NCBI RefSeq assembly: GCF_033807535.1
Contig: NZ_CP136856.1
Coordinates: 1,297,001-1,361,000 of the forward strand
Direction: 5' to 3'
Origin: Oceanisphaera sp. IT1-181
Lineage (GTDB): Bacteria > Pseudomonadota > Gammaproteobacteria > Enterobacterales > Aeromonadaceae
DNA length: 64,000 nucleotides
The notes under the pieces are model-generated. The model saw only the letters and a program-made list of their open reading frames with translations. It ran no database searches and had not been told where the DNA came from. Both the position numbers and the translations under genes were made by a program. Position 1 is the stretch's first letter; each line of letters begins with the position of its first letter. Below, piece after piece: positions 34,285-43,066 of the stretch.

Positions 34285-34555
34285 CTAGGGTCTGTTGACC
34301 TTTCGAGATGATTTTTGCAGCTGTTTGTGGCGTCTTTATACAAGGCATCGCTTGTGCCATGGAGTCATTCTCCATCAATAAGCGATAACGCCGTAGAAAG
34401 GCGCCACAAATGCTGCCCTTCGGGTTCGGCTAAACGCGTTTTTCTCTTTGTTGAGTGGGCGTTTGCTTAGAATGACTAGGCTACACCCCACTCGCCGCGA
34501 TAAAAACGTGTTTAACTCGAACAAAACTTAACCGCGAAAGGTCAACAGACCCTAG
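34285..34555. mobile_element. MITE-like element family A, copy 1
   Basis: 271 bp with perfect 21-bp terminal inverted repeats, starting TAGGGTCTGTTGACC and ending GGTCAACAGACCCTA. Both ends have TA at the border, compatible with TA target duplication as in Tc1/mariner-IS630 elements. The interior is non-coding and folds; for example GTTCGG...CGTTTTT pairs with AAAAACG...CGAAC. A second copy is at 43807-44084. Confidence 0.75.
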
Positions 34556-34619
34556 TCCCCGCGGGCTGATAGCAGCAGCGCTATTCAGTTTTGCTAAATA
34601 GCCGACTTGTTAGCGCGGT

Positions 34620-35462
34620 TTAAATCTGTCTGTCTAATGAAGCTTGAATTTTACGGGCCATGGCATCGAGGTCTTCGTTTTTCTCGCTCACCACCACCAG
34701 TTTATTAAACGCCGTGGACAGGATTTCGCCATGATACTGTTGATCAGAAAAGTACTGTTTATCTGAAAAATACTGTTTGTCCGAAAAATCCTGTGCATCC
34801 GCAAAGCGATGGGCATCGGCTAACTCGTGATCCGGTGGCAGCACAAACACATGCACTCTTTGGTGCTCACCCTGAATCACCAAATGCGCCGCCGGACCAT
34901 TGCCAAACAAACAATGATTGGCGTAATACACCTGTCCTACCTCGCTTAAGCTTTGCAGCTGTGTGCCATAAGGCTGCAACTTGGCATTGACGGCGGTGAG
35001 AGTGACGTTTTCATTCACAGTTTGAGTGAGCGCCGACTCCGCATGCACATGCGCCATGGCTATTTGACCCATGCTAGTCACGCCTGTGGTGCTGGACTCA
35101 GAAAAAGAGATAAAACGCGTCGAAAATCCCAACACAAAGGTAATAGAGGCGGCTATGGCCAAATGGCGCCATCCCAAAGCGGTACTCGGCTGTTGTCTAA
35201 GGGGTACTCTTGCCTGAGCCGCTTCGCCGTTCAGCCCCGCTTCGCCAGTGCGCTGCGCGTGCAACTGAGCGGTCTGCAATAAGGTGGCAGCCAAATGTTC
35301 GGGTACCGGCTCTTGCAGCGCACGGTTGAGCTTGGCGTCAAAGTGTTGCAGTTGCGCGACTAACGCACCATTACGGTCAGAGCTATGCTGAGCCTGTGAA
35401 AATTCAGCGCTAGTGTCGTTGGGGTTGGCATACGCTCGACGCCTAAACTCTAACTCATCCAT
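34620..35462 (-). CDS. DUF3379 protein, probable anti-sigma partner
   Basis: The 280-residue protein has a soluble N-terminal region, one membrane helix (about WRHLAIAASITFVLGFSTRF) and a C-terminal domain. This is the membrane anti-sigma layout. It begins at ATG 35462 (MDELEFRRR), overlapping the end of the sigma gene by 8 bp, so the two are translationally coupled. The C-terminal part contains a tandem hexapeptide, FSDKQY-like, repeated four times (34743-34814). DUF3379 proteins sit beside ECF sigma genes in many gammaproteobacteria; the inhibitory role is inferred. Confidence 0.75.
   Translation of the reverse strand: MDELEFRRRAYANPNDTSAEFSQAQHSSDRNGALVAQLQHFDAKLNRALQEPVPEHLAATLLQTAQLHAQRTGEAGLNGEAAQARVPLRQQPSTALGWRHLAIAASITFVLGFSTRFISFSESSTTGVTSMGQIAMAHVHAESALTQTVNENVTLTAVNAKLQPYGTQLQSLSEVGQVYYANHCLFGNGPAAHLVIQGEHQRVHVFVLPPDHELADAHRFADAQDFSDKQYFSDKQYFSDQQYHGEILSTAFNKLVVVSEKNEDLDAMARKIQASLDRQI
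34743..34814 (-). repeat. 18-bp tandem repeat inside the DUF3379 gene
   Basis: Four consecutive 18-bp units at 34743, 34761, 34779 and 34797 encode FADAQD, FSDKQY, FSDKQY and FSDQQY-type hexapeptides. The outer units are diverged. Copy-number change would keep the frame. Confidence 0.8.
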
Positions 35463-36024
35463 TGTGTTGGCCTCGTGTTTGCGTGTCTTTATCGAGCGCA
35501 TCTTTCAATTTATTACGAGCGCGAAAGAGGCGGGTCATGACGGTGTTTTTATTCAAATCTAATATCTCAGCTATTTCTTCACCACTAAAACCACCCAGCA
35601 CCTGTAGCAGTATAGGCTCGCGGTATTCTTCGGCTAACTCGCTAATGTGGCGGCGCAGCCATTCGTTTTCCATGGCTTGCTCGAGCCCTAAACTCTGTTG
35701 ATCGGGTACCTGAACTGTGTCTAGGTCCACCAAGTTAAATTGTTTACGCTCAAAACGACGGGCATTTTCCCGGCGTAAGATAGTGATCAGCCAAGCTTTG
35801 GCTGCTTTGTCGTCTTTTAAGCTGTCCAGTGACTTCCAGGCGCGCAAAAATGTTTCCTGCACTAAGTCTTCGGCCACCTGACGGTCGTGACACAACCAAA
35901 ACGCATAGCGAAATAAATCCCCATGCACCGCATAAACCAGCGTTTCATAGCGCTGTTGTTTGATGGCCACAGTGTTAGAGACCGAGTCAGGCCCAGCCCG
36001 CTTTCGCCCAAATAAAGAAATCAT
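35455..36024 (-). CDS. ECF-type sigma-70 family RNA polymerase sigma factor
   Basis: The 189-residue protein has region 2 (YAFWLCHDRQVAEDLVQETFLRAW), a linker, and region 4 (LAEEYREPILLQVLGGFSGEEIAEIL plus NTVMTRLFRARNKL), shown here as short motifs AEDLVQETFLRAW and NTVMTRLFRAR. Regions 1.1 and 3 are missing, as in ECF factors. It is encoded just ahead of a membrane partner, which overlaps it by 8 bp. The signal and target promoters are unknown. GGTGAG precedes the ATG. Confidence 0.9.
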   Translation of the reverse strand: MISLFGRKRAGPDSVSNTVAIKQQRYETLVYAVHGDLFRYAFWLCHDRQVAEDLVQETFLRAWKSLDSLKDDKAAKAWLITILRRENARRFERKQFNLVDLDTVQVPDQQSLGLEQAMENEWLRRHISELAEEYREPILLQVLGGFSGEEIAEILDLNKNTVMTRLFRARNKLKDALDKDTQTRGQHNG

Positions 36025-36465
36025 CTACTCACCGTTGAAATAGGTTGGCTGCTTGAGTTTACGCACTCTTAAAGTTCCATGCGAGTATATAAAAGGCGTG
36101 CACCGCAGTATGGCTCAGACTTAGATGGTCCTCGAGCAACAGGCCAGCCTAGAGCGCTGCATTGTTAATAATATGTGACGCAAGGAGTGTGTGGCTGGTT
36201 TTATCGCGCTATTTTCTTTGCTAGCATGGCTGGAGGTCAGACCTGTTATTTATATGATGCTCACCATACGGCAGCCGTTATCTAATCTTGTTAGCAATCA
36301 ATGTGACTAACTAATGTAAGCAGCACTGTCAGCCGCTAATGTTAGTAACTAAGGTTAGTACCTAGGGTTAGTCAATAAGGTTAGTAAACAAGATGAGTGT
36401 CGTTTCACTCGCCCGTATTTAGGTAGGGCATCAGTTTCATTATTTACGCTCAACAAGGAGCCTGC
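36025..36465. other. Sigma factor/fadI divergent intergenic region
   Basis: 441 bp with no gene. It contains four 13-bp tandem units at 36341-36392 (GTTAGTAACTAAG type), followed by about 75 bp to the fadI start. No AAAC-N4-GTTT site was found here. Confidence 0.6.
36341..36392 (+). repeat. Four 13-bp tandem repeats upstream of fadI
   Basis: Units at 36341, 36354, 36367 and 36380 share GTTAGTNNNTAGG/AAG. The array ends 73 bp before the fadI ATG. Confidence 0.75.
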
Positions 36466-37779
36466 ATGTCGGCGACAAACCCATTAACGACCCACAAGGG
36501 CGATCGTATCGCCATTGTGTCGGGATTAAGAACGCCCTTTGCCCGTCAAGCGAGTGCCTTTCGCGGTATTCCCGCCCTTGAACTGGGCACCATGGTGGTC
36601 AATGAACTGTTGGCCCGCACGGCCATGCCTGCCTCTGAGGTGCAGCAACTGGTTTTTGGTCAGGTAGTACAAATGCCCAAGGCGCCCAATATTGCGCGAG
36701 AAATTGTGCTGGCCAGCACCTTGCCCGTTAGCACAGATGCTTACAGTGTTACCCGCGCCTGTGCCACTAGCTTTCAAGCGGTGTCGAGCATGGCTGAGTC
36801 TATGTTGGCTGGCCAAATTCAAGTAGGCATAGCCGGCGGCGCTGACTCCACTTCAGTGTTGCCGATTGGGGTGTCGGCGCGGTTAGCAGAGGCGTTGCTG
36901 GACTTGAGTAAGGCCAAAACTTTTGGCGCAAAGTTTGCCATAGTGCGGCGCCTAACACTTGCCGACTTAGCCCCCGAGCCACCGGCCATCGCCGAATATT
37001 CTACTGGGTTAACCATGGGTCAAACCGCAGAGCAAATGGCTAAGAGTCATGGAATTAGCCGTGAAGCGCAAGATGAATTGGCCCATCGCTCTCATCAATT
37101 AGCCACTCAAGCTTGGCAAGAAGGCCGACTTAACGATCAAGTGATGGCCACTTATGTGCCGCCTTTTAAAGCCGCCTTTGAGCAAGATAACAATATTCGC
37201 ACTGATTCTAAATTAGCCGATTACGCCAAATTGAAACCCGCGTTTGACAGGCGTCACGGCACCGTTACTGCCGCCACCAGCACGCCACTTACAGATGGTG
37301 CGGCCGCCATTTTGATGATGACCGAAAGCCGCGCCAAAGAGCTAGGCCTTAAGCCATTAGGCTATTTACGCAGTTATGCTTATTCGGCCATTAGTGTGCA
37401 ACACGACATGCTACTTGGCCCCTCATACGCCACGCCGTTGGCGCTCGATATAGCCGGCTGCACGCTTGCGGACATGGATTTAATTGATATGCATGAAGCC
37501 TTTGCCGCACAAACCTTGGCCAACTTAAAGATGTTCGCCAGTCAGCAATTTGCCGAGCAACATCTTAATCGTAGCCAGGCCATTGGTGAGGTAGACATGG
37601 CGAAATTTAACGTACTGGGTGGTTCTTTGGCTTATGGCCATCCCTTTGCCGCCACTGGCGCGCGCATGATCACGCAAACCTTGACCGAGCTTAATCGCCG
37701 TGGTGGCGGTTTGGCGTTAACCACAGCGTGCGCGGCCGGTGGCCTAGGCGTAGCCATGGTATTGGAGGCAGCTCAATGA
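36466..37779 (+). CDS. fadI: Acetyl-CoA acyltransferase FadI
   Basis: The 437-residue thiolase makes the last, chain-shortening step of beta-oxidation. The catalytic residues are visible as the Cys in TRACATSFQ, the His in YGHPFAATGAR, and the second Cys in TTACAAGGLG. Length and sequence fit FadI rather than FadA. CAAGGAG precedes the ATG. Its stop overlaps the fadJ start by 4 bp (ATGA), so the two subunits of the complex are coupled. Confidence 0.96.
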   Translation: MSATNPLTTHKGDRIAIVSGLRTPFARQASAFRGIPALELGTMVVNELLARTAMPASEVQQLVFGQVVQMPKAPNIAREIVLASTLPVSTDAYSVTRACATSFQAVSSMAESMLAGQIQVGIAGGADSTSVLPIGVSARLAEALLDLSKAKTFGAKFAIVRRLTLADLAPEPPAIAEYSTGLTMGQTAEQMAKSHGISREAQDELAHRSHQLATQAWQEGRLNDQVMATYVPPFKAAFEQDNNIRTDSKLADYAKLKPAFDRRHGTVTAATSTPLTDGAAAILMMTESRAKELGLKPLGYLRSYAYSAISVQHDMLLGPSYATPLALDIAGCTLADMDLIDMHEAFAAQTLANLKMFASQQFAEQHLNRSQAIGEVDMAKFNVLGGSLAYGHPFAATGARMITQTLTELNRRGGGLALTTACAAGGLGVAMVLEAAQ

Positions 37780-40022
37780 ATGATGTAATGAACCAAGTTC
37801 AACCTGATCTCGCTCTTGATCAAGTTAATATTGATAACACAAGTCAGTCTGCCTTTAGCCTGCAGCTGCAAGACGATATCGGCATTATTACGCTGGACGT
37901 ACCTGGGCAGCGCATGAACACACTGCGCGAAAGCTTTGTAGACGATATTCGCGCCCTTTTGGCAGAGATTGCCGAAAACCGCCAGATCAAAGGCTTGGTG
38001 TTGCGCTCCGGCAAACCGGACTCTTTTATTGCCGGCGCCGACGTTAATATGCTGGCTGCCTGCAGCAGTGTGGAGCAAGCCAAGACACTGTCTGAGGCGG
38101 GGCAAAATGTGTTTAATGAACTCGCCGCCTTAGACTTACCCATTATTGCCGCCATTCACGGTGCCTGCTTAGGCGGCGGCCTAGAGCTGGCGCTGGCTTG
38201 CCATGGCCGAGTGTGCAGTGACGATACTAAAACTCGCCTTGGGTTACCCGAAGTGCAGTTAGGCTTAATACCCGGCTCTGGCGGTACTCAGCGCTTGCCA
38301 CAACTGGTGGGCTTAACCACGGCGCTGGACATGATGTTGACCGGTAAACAACTGCGGGCCAAACAAGCGCTTAAATGCGGCTTAGTGGATGATATGGTGC
38401 CTGCGAGCATCTTGCTCGACACCGCCATTGCCTTGGCACGTAAAAGCATGGCACGCAAAGGCATGGCGGGTAACGGCAAAACGCGTACTGGTAAATCACC
38501 TAGCGGTAAGTCAAATCATGGCAGTAAAAATACACTCAGTCAGTGGGCGCTAGAGGGTAATCCTGTAGGTCGCAAACTGGTGTTTGATAAGGCACAAAGT
38601 ACCGTTAAAGCTAAAACCGGAGGCCATTATCCGGCGCCATTTAAGTTACTTGAGGTAGTAAAAGTCGGGCTAGAGCAGGGCATAAGCCAAGGCTTAGCCG
38701 CCGAAGCGCAAGCCTTTGGTGAATTAGTGATGAGCCCAGAATCAGCAGCACTGCGCCAGCTCTTCTTTGCCACCACCGACATGAAAAAAGAAACCTACTG
38801 GCAAGGTGCCGAGCCAGGCGTACTCAGCCACATCGGCGTGCTGGGCGGCGGTTTAATGGGCGGCGGCATTGCTTTTGTTACTGCCACTAAAGCCGAGTTG
38901 CCGGTGCGCATTAAAGACATTTCTCATCACGGCATTAATCAGGCCATGCAGAGTGCGCACCGCTTATTAGCGACCAAAGTGCGCAAGAAACATCTGCGCG
39001 CCCCCGAGATGCATCAACAATTAAGCCGTATTACTGGCACTCTTAATTACAGCGGCTTTGAGCGCGTTGAGATGGTAGTAGAAGCGGTGTTTGAAGACTT
39101 AGAGGTGAAGCGCCAGATGGTGGCAGAGGTCGAAGCGCACTGCGCGCCAAGCACCGTATTTGCCACCAACACCTCTTCTTTGCCGATCCATCAAATTGCT
39201 GAAGGTGCAGCGCGCCCCGAGCAAATATTAGGGCTGCACTATTTCAGTCCGGTCGATAAAATGCCATTAGCTGAGATAATTCCCCATGCGGGTACCAGTG
39301 CCACGGCGGTGGCCACGGCGCTGAAACTGGCCAGAGCACAGGGCAAAACGCCGATCGTGGTACAAGACAAAGCCGGCTTTTATGTGAACCGCATTTTAGC
39401 GCCTTACTTAAATGAAGCGGCGCGGCTGTTGCTGGGCGGCGAGCCGGTGGATGCCATTGACCGCGCGTTGGTAGAGTATGGCTTTCCGGTCGGGCCCATG
39501 ACCTTGCTGGATGAAGTGGGCATAGATGTAGCCGCCAAAATTTCGCCTATTTTAGCCCGTGAACTGGGTGAGCGTTTTGTGGCGCCCGAGGCCTTTAACA
39601 AACTGCTGGAAGATAACCGTAAGGGTAAGAAGAATGGCCGTGGTTTTTATCGCTATGAAGCGAAAAAGCGCACTAAGAAGCACAAGCCGGTGGATGAAAG
39701 CGTCTATAAGTTGCTGAAAGTGAAGCCGCTCAGTCAATTACCGGCTCAAGAGTTAGCCGAGCGTTGCGTGTTACTGATGCTTAACGAAGCGGCGCTGGCG
39801 CTGGATGAAGGTGTGATTGCCTCGGCACGGGACGGCGATATTGGTGCCATTTTTGGCATCGGTTATCCGCCTTTTACCGGCGGGCCTTTCTTTTATATGC
39901 ATCAGCTCGGTATTCAAGCAGTGATAGATAAAATGCAAGAATACGTGCGTAAATACGGCGCGCGCTTTACGCCCAGCGAGCCTTTGCTTCGTATGGCGGC
40001 AGAGGGCAAGAGTTATTATTGA
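37776..40022 (+). CDS. fadJ: Fatty oxidation complex subunit alpha FadJ
   Basis: The 748-residue protein has an N-terminal enoyl-CoA hydratase domain (about 20-215; GACLGGGLELALAC, LGLIPGSGGTQRLP) and a 3-hydroxyacyl-CoA dehydrogenase domain (GVLGGGLMGGGIAF, then LHYFSPVDKMPL). It is about 34 residues longer than E. coli FadJ: a longer N-terminus, and a Lys/Gly/Ser-rich linker at residues 222-252. GGAGG lies before the ATG at 37776, which overlaps the fadI stop. It works with FadI. Confidence 0.95.
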   Translation: MNDVMNQVQPDLALDQVNIDNTSQSAFSLQLQDDIGIITLDVPGQRMNTLRESFVDDIRALLAEIAENRQIKGLVLRSGKPDSFIAGADVNMLAACSSVEQAKTLSEAGQNVFNELAALDLPIIAAIHGACLGGGLELALACHGRVCSDDTKTRLGLPEVQLGLIPGSGGTQRLPQLVGLTTALDMMLTGKQLRAKQALKCGLVDDMVPASILLDTAIALARKSMARKGMAGNGKTRTGKSPSGKSNHGSKNTLSQWALEGNPVGRKLVFDKAQSTVKAKTGGHYPAPFKLLEVVKVGLEQGISQGLAAEAQAFGELVMSPESAALRQLFFATTDMKKETYWQGAEPGVLSHIGVLGGGLMGGGIAFVTATKAELPVRIKDISHHGINQAMQSAHRLLATKVRKKHLRAPEMHQQLSRITGTLNYSGFERVEMVVEAVFEDLEVKRQMVAEVEAHCAPSTVFATNTSSLPIHQIAEGAARPEQILGLHYFSPVDKMPLAEIIPHAGTSATAVATALKLARAQGKTPIVVQDKAGFYVNRILAPYLNEAARLLLGGEPVDAIDRALVEYGFPVGPMTLLDEVGIDVAAKISPILARELGERFVAPEAFNKLLEDNRKGKKNGRGFYRYEAKKRTKKHKPVDESVYKLLKVKPLSQLPAQELAERCVLLMLNEAALALDEGVIASARDGDIGAIFGIGYPPFTGGPFFYMHQLGIQAVIDKMQEYVRKYGARFTPSEPLLRMAAEGKSYY

Positions 40023-40071
40023 AATACCGCTTTAAGCGAACAGCTATAAATTAACGACAAATAAGCGCCGA

Positions 40072-40092
40072 ATATCAGCTCGGCGCTTTCTA
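40072..40092 (+). terminator. Possible terminator after fadJ
   Basis: AGCGCCGA/TCGGCGCT stem followed by TTCTATT, a weak T tract. Confidence 0.55.
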
Positions 40093-40145
40093 TTATCTGA
40101 CCGAACCTGCATCGGTATCTCACACTGTAGATACAAATCCTAAAG

Positions 40146-40175
40146 CGAGATCCTGACGTGCGTCAGGAAGACAGC
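40146..40175 (-). repeat. Dispersed palindromic 30-mer (copy 3)
   Basis: CGAGATCCTGACG-TG-CGTCAGG then AAGACAGC; perfect arms CCTGACG/CGTCAGG. Confidence 0.75.
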
Positions 40176-40210
40176 CAAGTACGTTCTGCGCTTTACTTTT
40201 TTATCCCCCC

Positions 40211-40238
40211 CTTGAAATCCTCCGCACCACCCCCATCT
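40211..40238 (+). promoter_or_regulatory. Sigma-32 heat-shock promoter of htpG
   Basis: CTTGAAA (40211-40217), 13 bp, CCCCATCT (40231-40238). This matches the sigma-32 consensus CTTGAAA-N11-16-CCCCATNT. The expected start is about 45 bases before the htpG ATG. Confidence 0.9.
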
Positions 40239-40291
40239 TTTAGCTATAAGCCAAACCCTTACGCATTAACACTTAAGCGAGGAACATCTAG

Positions 40292-42208
40292 ATGTCAGAA
40301 GCTGTGCAAACCGAAACTCATGGTTTTCAAACTGAAGTTAAACAACTGCTCAACCTGATGGCCCATAGCCTGTATTCCAATAAAGAAGTCTTCTTGCGCG
40401 AGTTGGTCTCTAACGCCGCCGACGCCGCTGACAAGTTGCGATTTAAAGCCTTGTCTAACGGTGAGCTGTACGAAAATGACGGTGAATTGCGAGTTCGGTT
40501 AATTCTCGACCAAGAAAAGAAAACGCTGACCATTTCTGATAATGGCATCGGTATGAACCGCGAAGAGATTATCGACCATTTGGGTACCATTGCTAAGTCT
40601 GGTACCAAGGCTTTCTTTGGTCAGCTGTCTGGCGATCAAGCCAAAGACTCCCAGCTGATTGGTCAGTTTGGTGTGGGCTTTTATTCTGCCTTTATCGTGG
40701 CCGACAAAGTGACGGTATTAAGCCGCGCCGCCGGTCAACCAGCAGAGCAAGGTGTGCAGTGGGAGTCTGACGGTGATGGTAGCTTTACCGTAGCCGAGGT
40801 GATAAAGCCTGGCCGTGGTACCGACGTTATCTTGCATCTGCGTGACGCCGAGCAGGAGTTTTTAGACGACTGGCGCCTGCGCAGCATTATCGGTAAATAC
40901 TCGGATCACATCAGTGTGGCCGTGGAAATGTGGAAAGAAGGCGAAGCTGAGCAAACCGCCGAAGATGGTACTGTGACGGCCGCTGCGACAGAGGGCGAGT
41001 GGGAGCAAGTCAACAAAGCCACCGCACTGTGGACACGCTCTAAAAATGACGTGAGTGATGAAGAGTATCAAGAGTTCTACAAGCATATCTCCCACGATTG
41101 GCAAGATGCGCTGAGCTGGAGCCACAACAAGGTTGAAGGCAACCAAGAATACACCAGCTTGTTGTACGTACCGGCCAAAGCGCCGTTTGATATGTATAAC
41201 CGTGAGCAAAGCCACGGCTTAAAGCTGTATGTGCAGCGCGTCTTCATCATGGATGATGCGGAACAATTTATGCCAACATACTTACGTTTCGTGAAAGGTG
41301 TGCTCGATACCAACGACTTACCGTTGAACGTATCCCGTGAAATCTTGCAAGACAACAAGATCACTGCGCAACTGCGCAAAGCGTGCAGCAAGCGCGTATT
41401 GTCGATGCTGGAAAAAATCGCTAAAGACGACGCCGAGAAGTATCAAGGTTTCTGGTCTGAGTTCGGTAACGTGCTGAAAGAAGGCCCGGCAGAAGATTAT
41501 AGCAATCGCGAGCAAATCGCCGGTCTGCTGCGCTTTGCCAGCACTCACAATGACTCTGAGGCGCAAACCGTGTCGCTGGCCGATTACGTGGCGCGCATGC
41601 CAGAAGGTCAAGATAAGATTTACTATATTACTGCAGATAGCTTTGCCGCCGCTAACCACAGCCCGCACTTAGAAATCTTTCGCAAGAAGGGCATAGAAGT
41701 GCTGTTAATGTGGGAGCGCGTTGACGAATGGCTGATGAGCCACCTCAATGAGTTTGACGGCAAGCAATTTGAGTCTGTCACCAAAGGTGAGCTGGACTTA
41801 GGCGATCTGGATGACGAAGAAACTAAAAAAGCACAAGAAGAAGCCAAAGAAGCCTTGGCTCCTTTGCTGGAACGCGTAAAAGCCGCTCTGGGTGAAGATA
41901 TTAAAGAAGTGCGTCTGACACACCGTTTAACCAACACCCCTTCTTGTGTAGTAGCCGGTGAGCACGACATGAGCACCCAGATGATCAAACTGATGCGTTC
42001 AGCCGGCCAAGCGGTGCCAGAGCAAAAGTACATTCTGGAGCTTAACCCGGAGCATACGCTGGTGAAGAAGTTAGAAACACTGGAAGCCGGCGAGCAGTTC
42101 AACGAATGGTCACAGCTGCTGCTAGAACAAGCACAACTGGCCGAGCAGGGTGGCTTAAAAGACCCCGCCGCCTTCGTCGCCCGCGTTAACCGTCTGTTGT
42201 TAGGTTAA
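40292..42208 (+). CDS. htpG: Molecular chaperone HtpG (Hsp90)
   Basis: The 638-residue cytosolic Hsp90 has the GHKL ATPase domain (ELVSNAADAADKLR, ISDNGIGM, IGQFGVGFYSAF), a middle domain with NVSREILQ, and a C-terminal dimerisation domain. Length and sequence follow E. coli HtpG. GCGAGGAACA precedes the ATG. A near-perfect sigma-32 promoter lies upstream. It is monocistronic with a GC-rich terminator, and adk and hemH follow as in E. coli. Confidence 0.98.
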   Translation: MSEAVQTETHGFQTEVKQLLNLMAHSLYSNKEVFLRELVSNAADAADKLRFKALSNGELYENDGELRVRLILDQEKKTLTISDNGIGMNREEIIDHLGTIAKSGTKAFFGQLSGDQAKDSQLIGQFGVGFYSAFIVADKVTVLSRAAGQPAEQGVQWESDGDGSFTVAEVIKPGRGTDVILHLRDAEQEFLDDWRLRSIIGKYSDHISVAVEMWKEGEAEQTAEDGTVTAAATEGEWEQVNKATALWTRSKNDVSDEEYQEFYKHISHDWQDALSWSHNKVEGNQEYTSLLYVPAKAPFDMYNREQSHGLKLYVQRVFIMDDAEQFMPTYLRFVKGVLDTNDLPLNVSREILQDNKITAQLRKACSKRVLSMLEKIAKDDAEKYQGFWSEFGNVLKEGPAEDYSNREQIAGLLRFASTHNDSEAQTVSLADYVARMPEGQDKIYYITADSFAAANHSPHLEIFRKKGIEVLLMWERVDEWLMSHLNEFDGKQFESVTKGELDLGDLDDEETKKAQEEAKEALAPLLERVKAALGEDIKEVRLTHRLTNTPSCVVAGEHDMSTQMIKLMRSAGQAVPEQKYILELNPEHTLVKKLETLEAGEQFNEWSQLLLEQAQLAEQGGLKDPAAFVARVNRLLLG

Positions 42209-42243
42209 TCACCGATACAACCTACTAAGCAAGCTAATACCAA

Positions 42244-42267
42244 ACCCGGCCCCGCGCCGGGTTTTTT
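42244..42267 (+). terminator. Terminator after htpG
   Basis: ACCCGGC-CCCGC-GCCGGGT followed by a run of T. Confidence 0.92.
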
Positions 42268-42512
42268 AATTCACCGGATGCGTATAAGGGTACGGTTTGG
42301 GGTTTGTAGGCGACTTATCGTAAATAAAGAGTGTTCTCGCATTACAACCCAGACGTAAATCTTCAAACCCGCCAGCTACGCTGGCCCGCCGAAGTCCTCT
42401 TTACCAAAGAGACGGGCGGCTATGGGGTATGGTGTCTTTCGTAGATACTCTGTTGGGGGTCAATAATTTATATCCAGCTACGCTGGTCCGGCAAATAAAT
42501 TGCCGGCTACTA

Positions 42513-42804
42513 CCTGATTACCCACAAAGCTCAGCTATGTTTCAGTGAACTCAGCACCAAGGAATTCAATAGGTTACAGGGAGGTGCCCGTCTCCTCTCT
42601 TGTAGGTGCCAATTTATTCGGCACGGTTTTGGTTTTATTCTTAAACCTCACAAACAGCCAGCGGAGCTGGCCAGCCGAAGTCCTCTTTACCAAAGAGACG
42701 GGCTGCTACAAAACCCAGACCATTTGACCTTGGAGCCAACCGGGCAGTGAGAAAGAACAAACCGAAACAGGGTGCATTATGGCTGAGGTTCATACGTAAT
42801 CAGG
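42513..42804 (+). repeat. MITE-like element family B, copy 3
   Basis: 292 bp with ends CCTGATTAC/GTAATCAGG. It holds a REP-like module at 42601-42630 (stem GGTGCC/GGCAC) and an inverted partner near 42675-42710. The conserved ends GCTCAGCTATGTTTCAG and GCATTATGGCTGAGG match copy 1. Confidence 0.75.
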
Positions 42805-42991
42805 GGCTACGAAATGCCTATCTTTTGTCGGTGGCCAAAGAGACGGGCGGCTACAAGTTCAGAAGTCTTTTGTAGGTACCCGTGTCGTAGAGAGAGTATT
42901 CAGTCCGGTTTGATTTTGTGGTTTTGGCTCTTAGAGCAGGGCGCTCGGCGTTGATTTATCATCAATAAGTCTAACTTAAGGGCGCTGTTAC

Positions 42992-43024
42992 TTGTCCCGA
43001 TGACGGTGTCATGACACAATTGTG
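42992..43024 (+). promoter_or_regulatory. Possible adk promoter with overlapping palindromes
   Basis: TTGTCC (about 42992) and CACAAT (43015-43020), 17 bp apart, could be the promoter. GTGTCATGACAC (43006-43017) and CACAATTGTG (43015-43024) are perfect overlapping palindromes and could be operators. No regulator is assigned. Confidence 0.35.
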
Positions 43025-43066
43025 ACCCAAATTTTGAAATTAACTAATCGAGAAGAGGACGCTGTT

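Larger units (their letters stand above)
42209..43066. other. htpG-adk intergenic region rich in repeats
   Basis: 858 bp without a gene. After the htpG terminator it holds REP-like modules at about 42300-42510 (GCCAGCTACGCTGGC hairpin, AGTCCTCTTTACC), MITE-like family B copy 3, more fragments to 42900, and the adk promoter. Confidence 0.75.
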
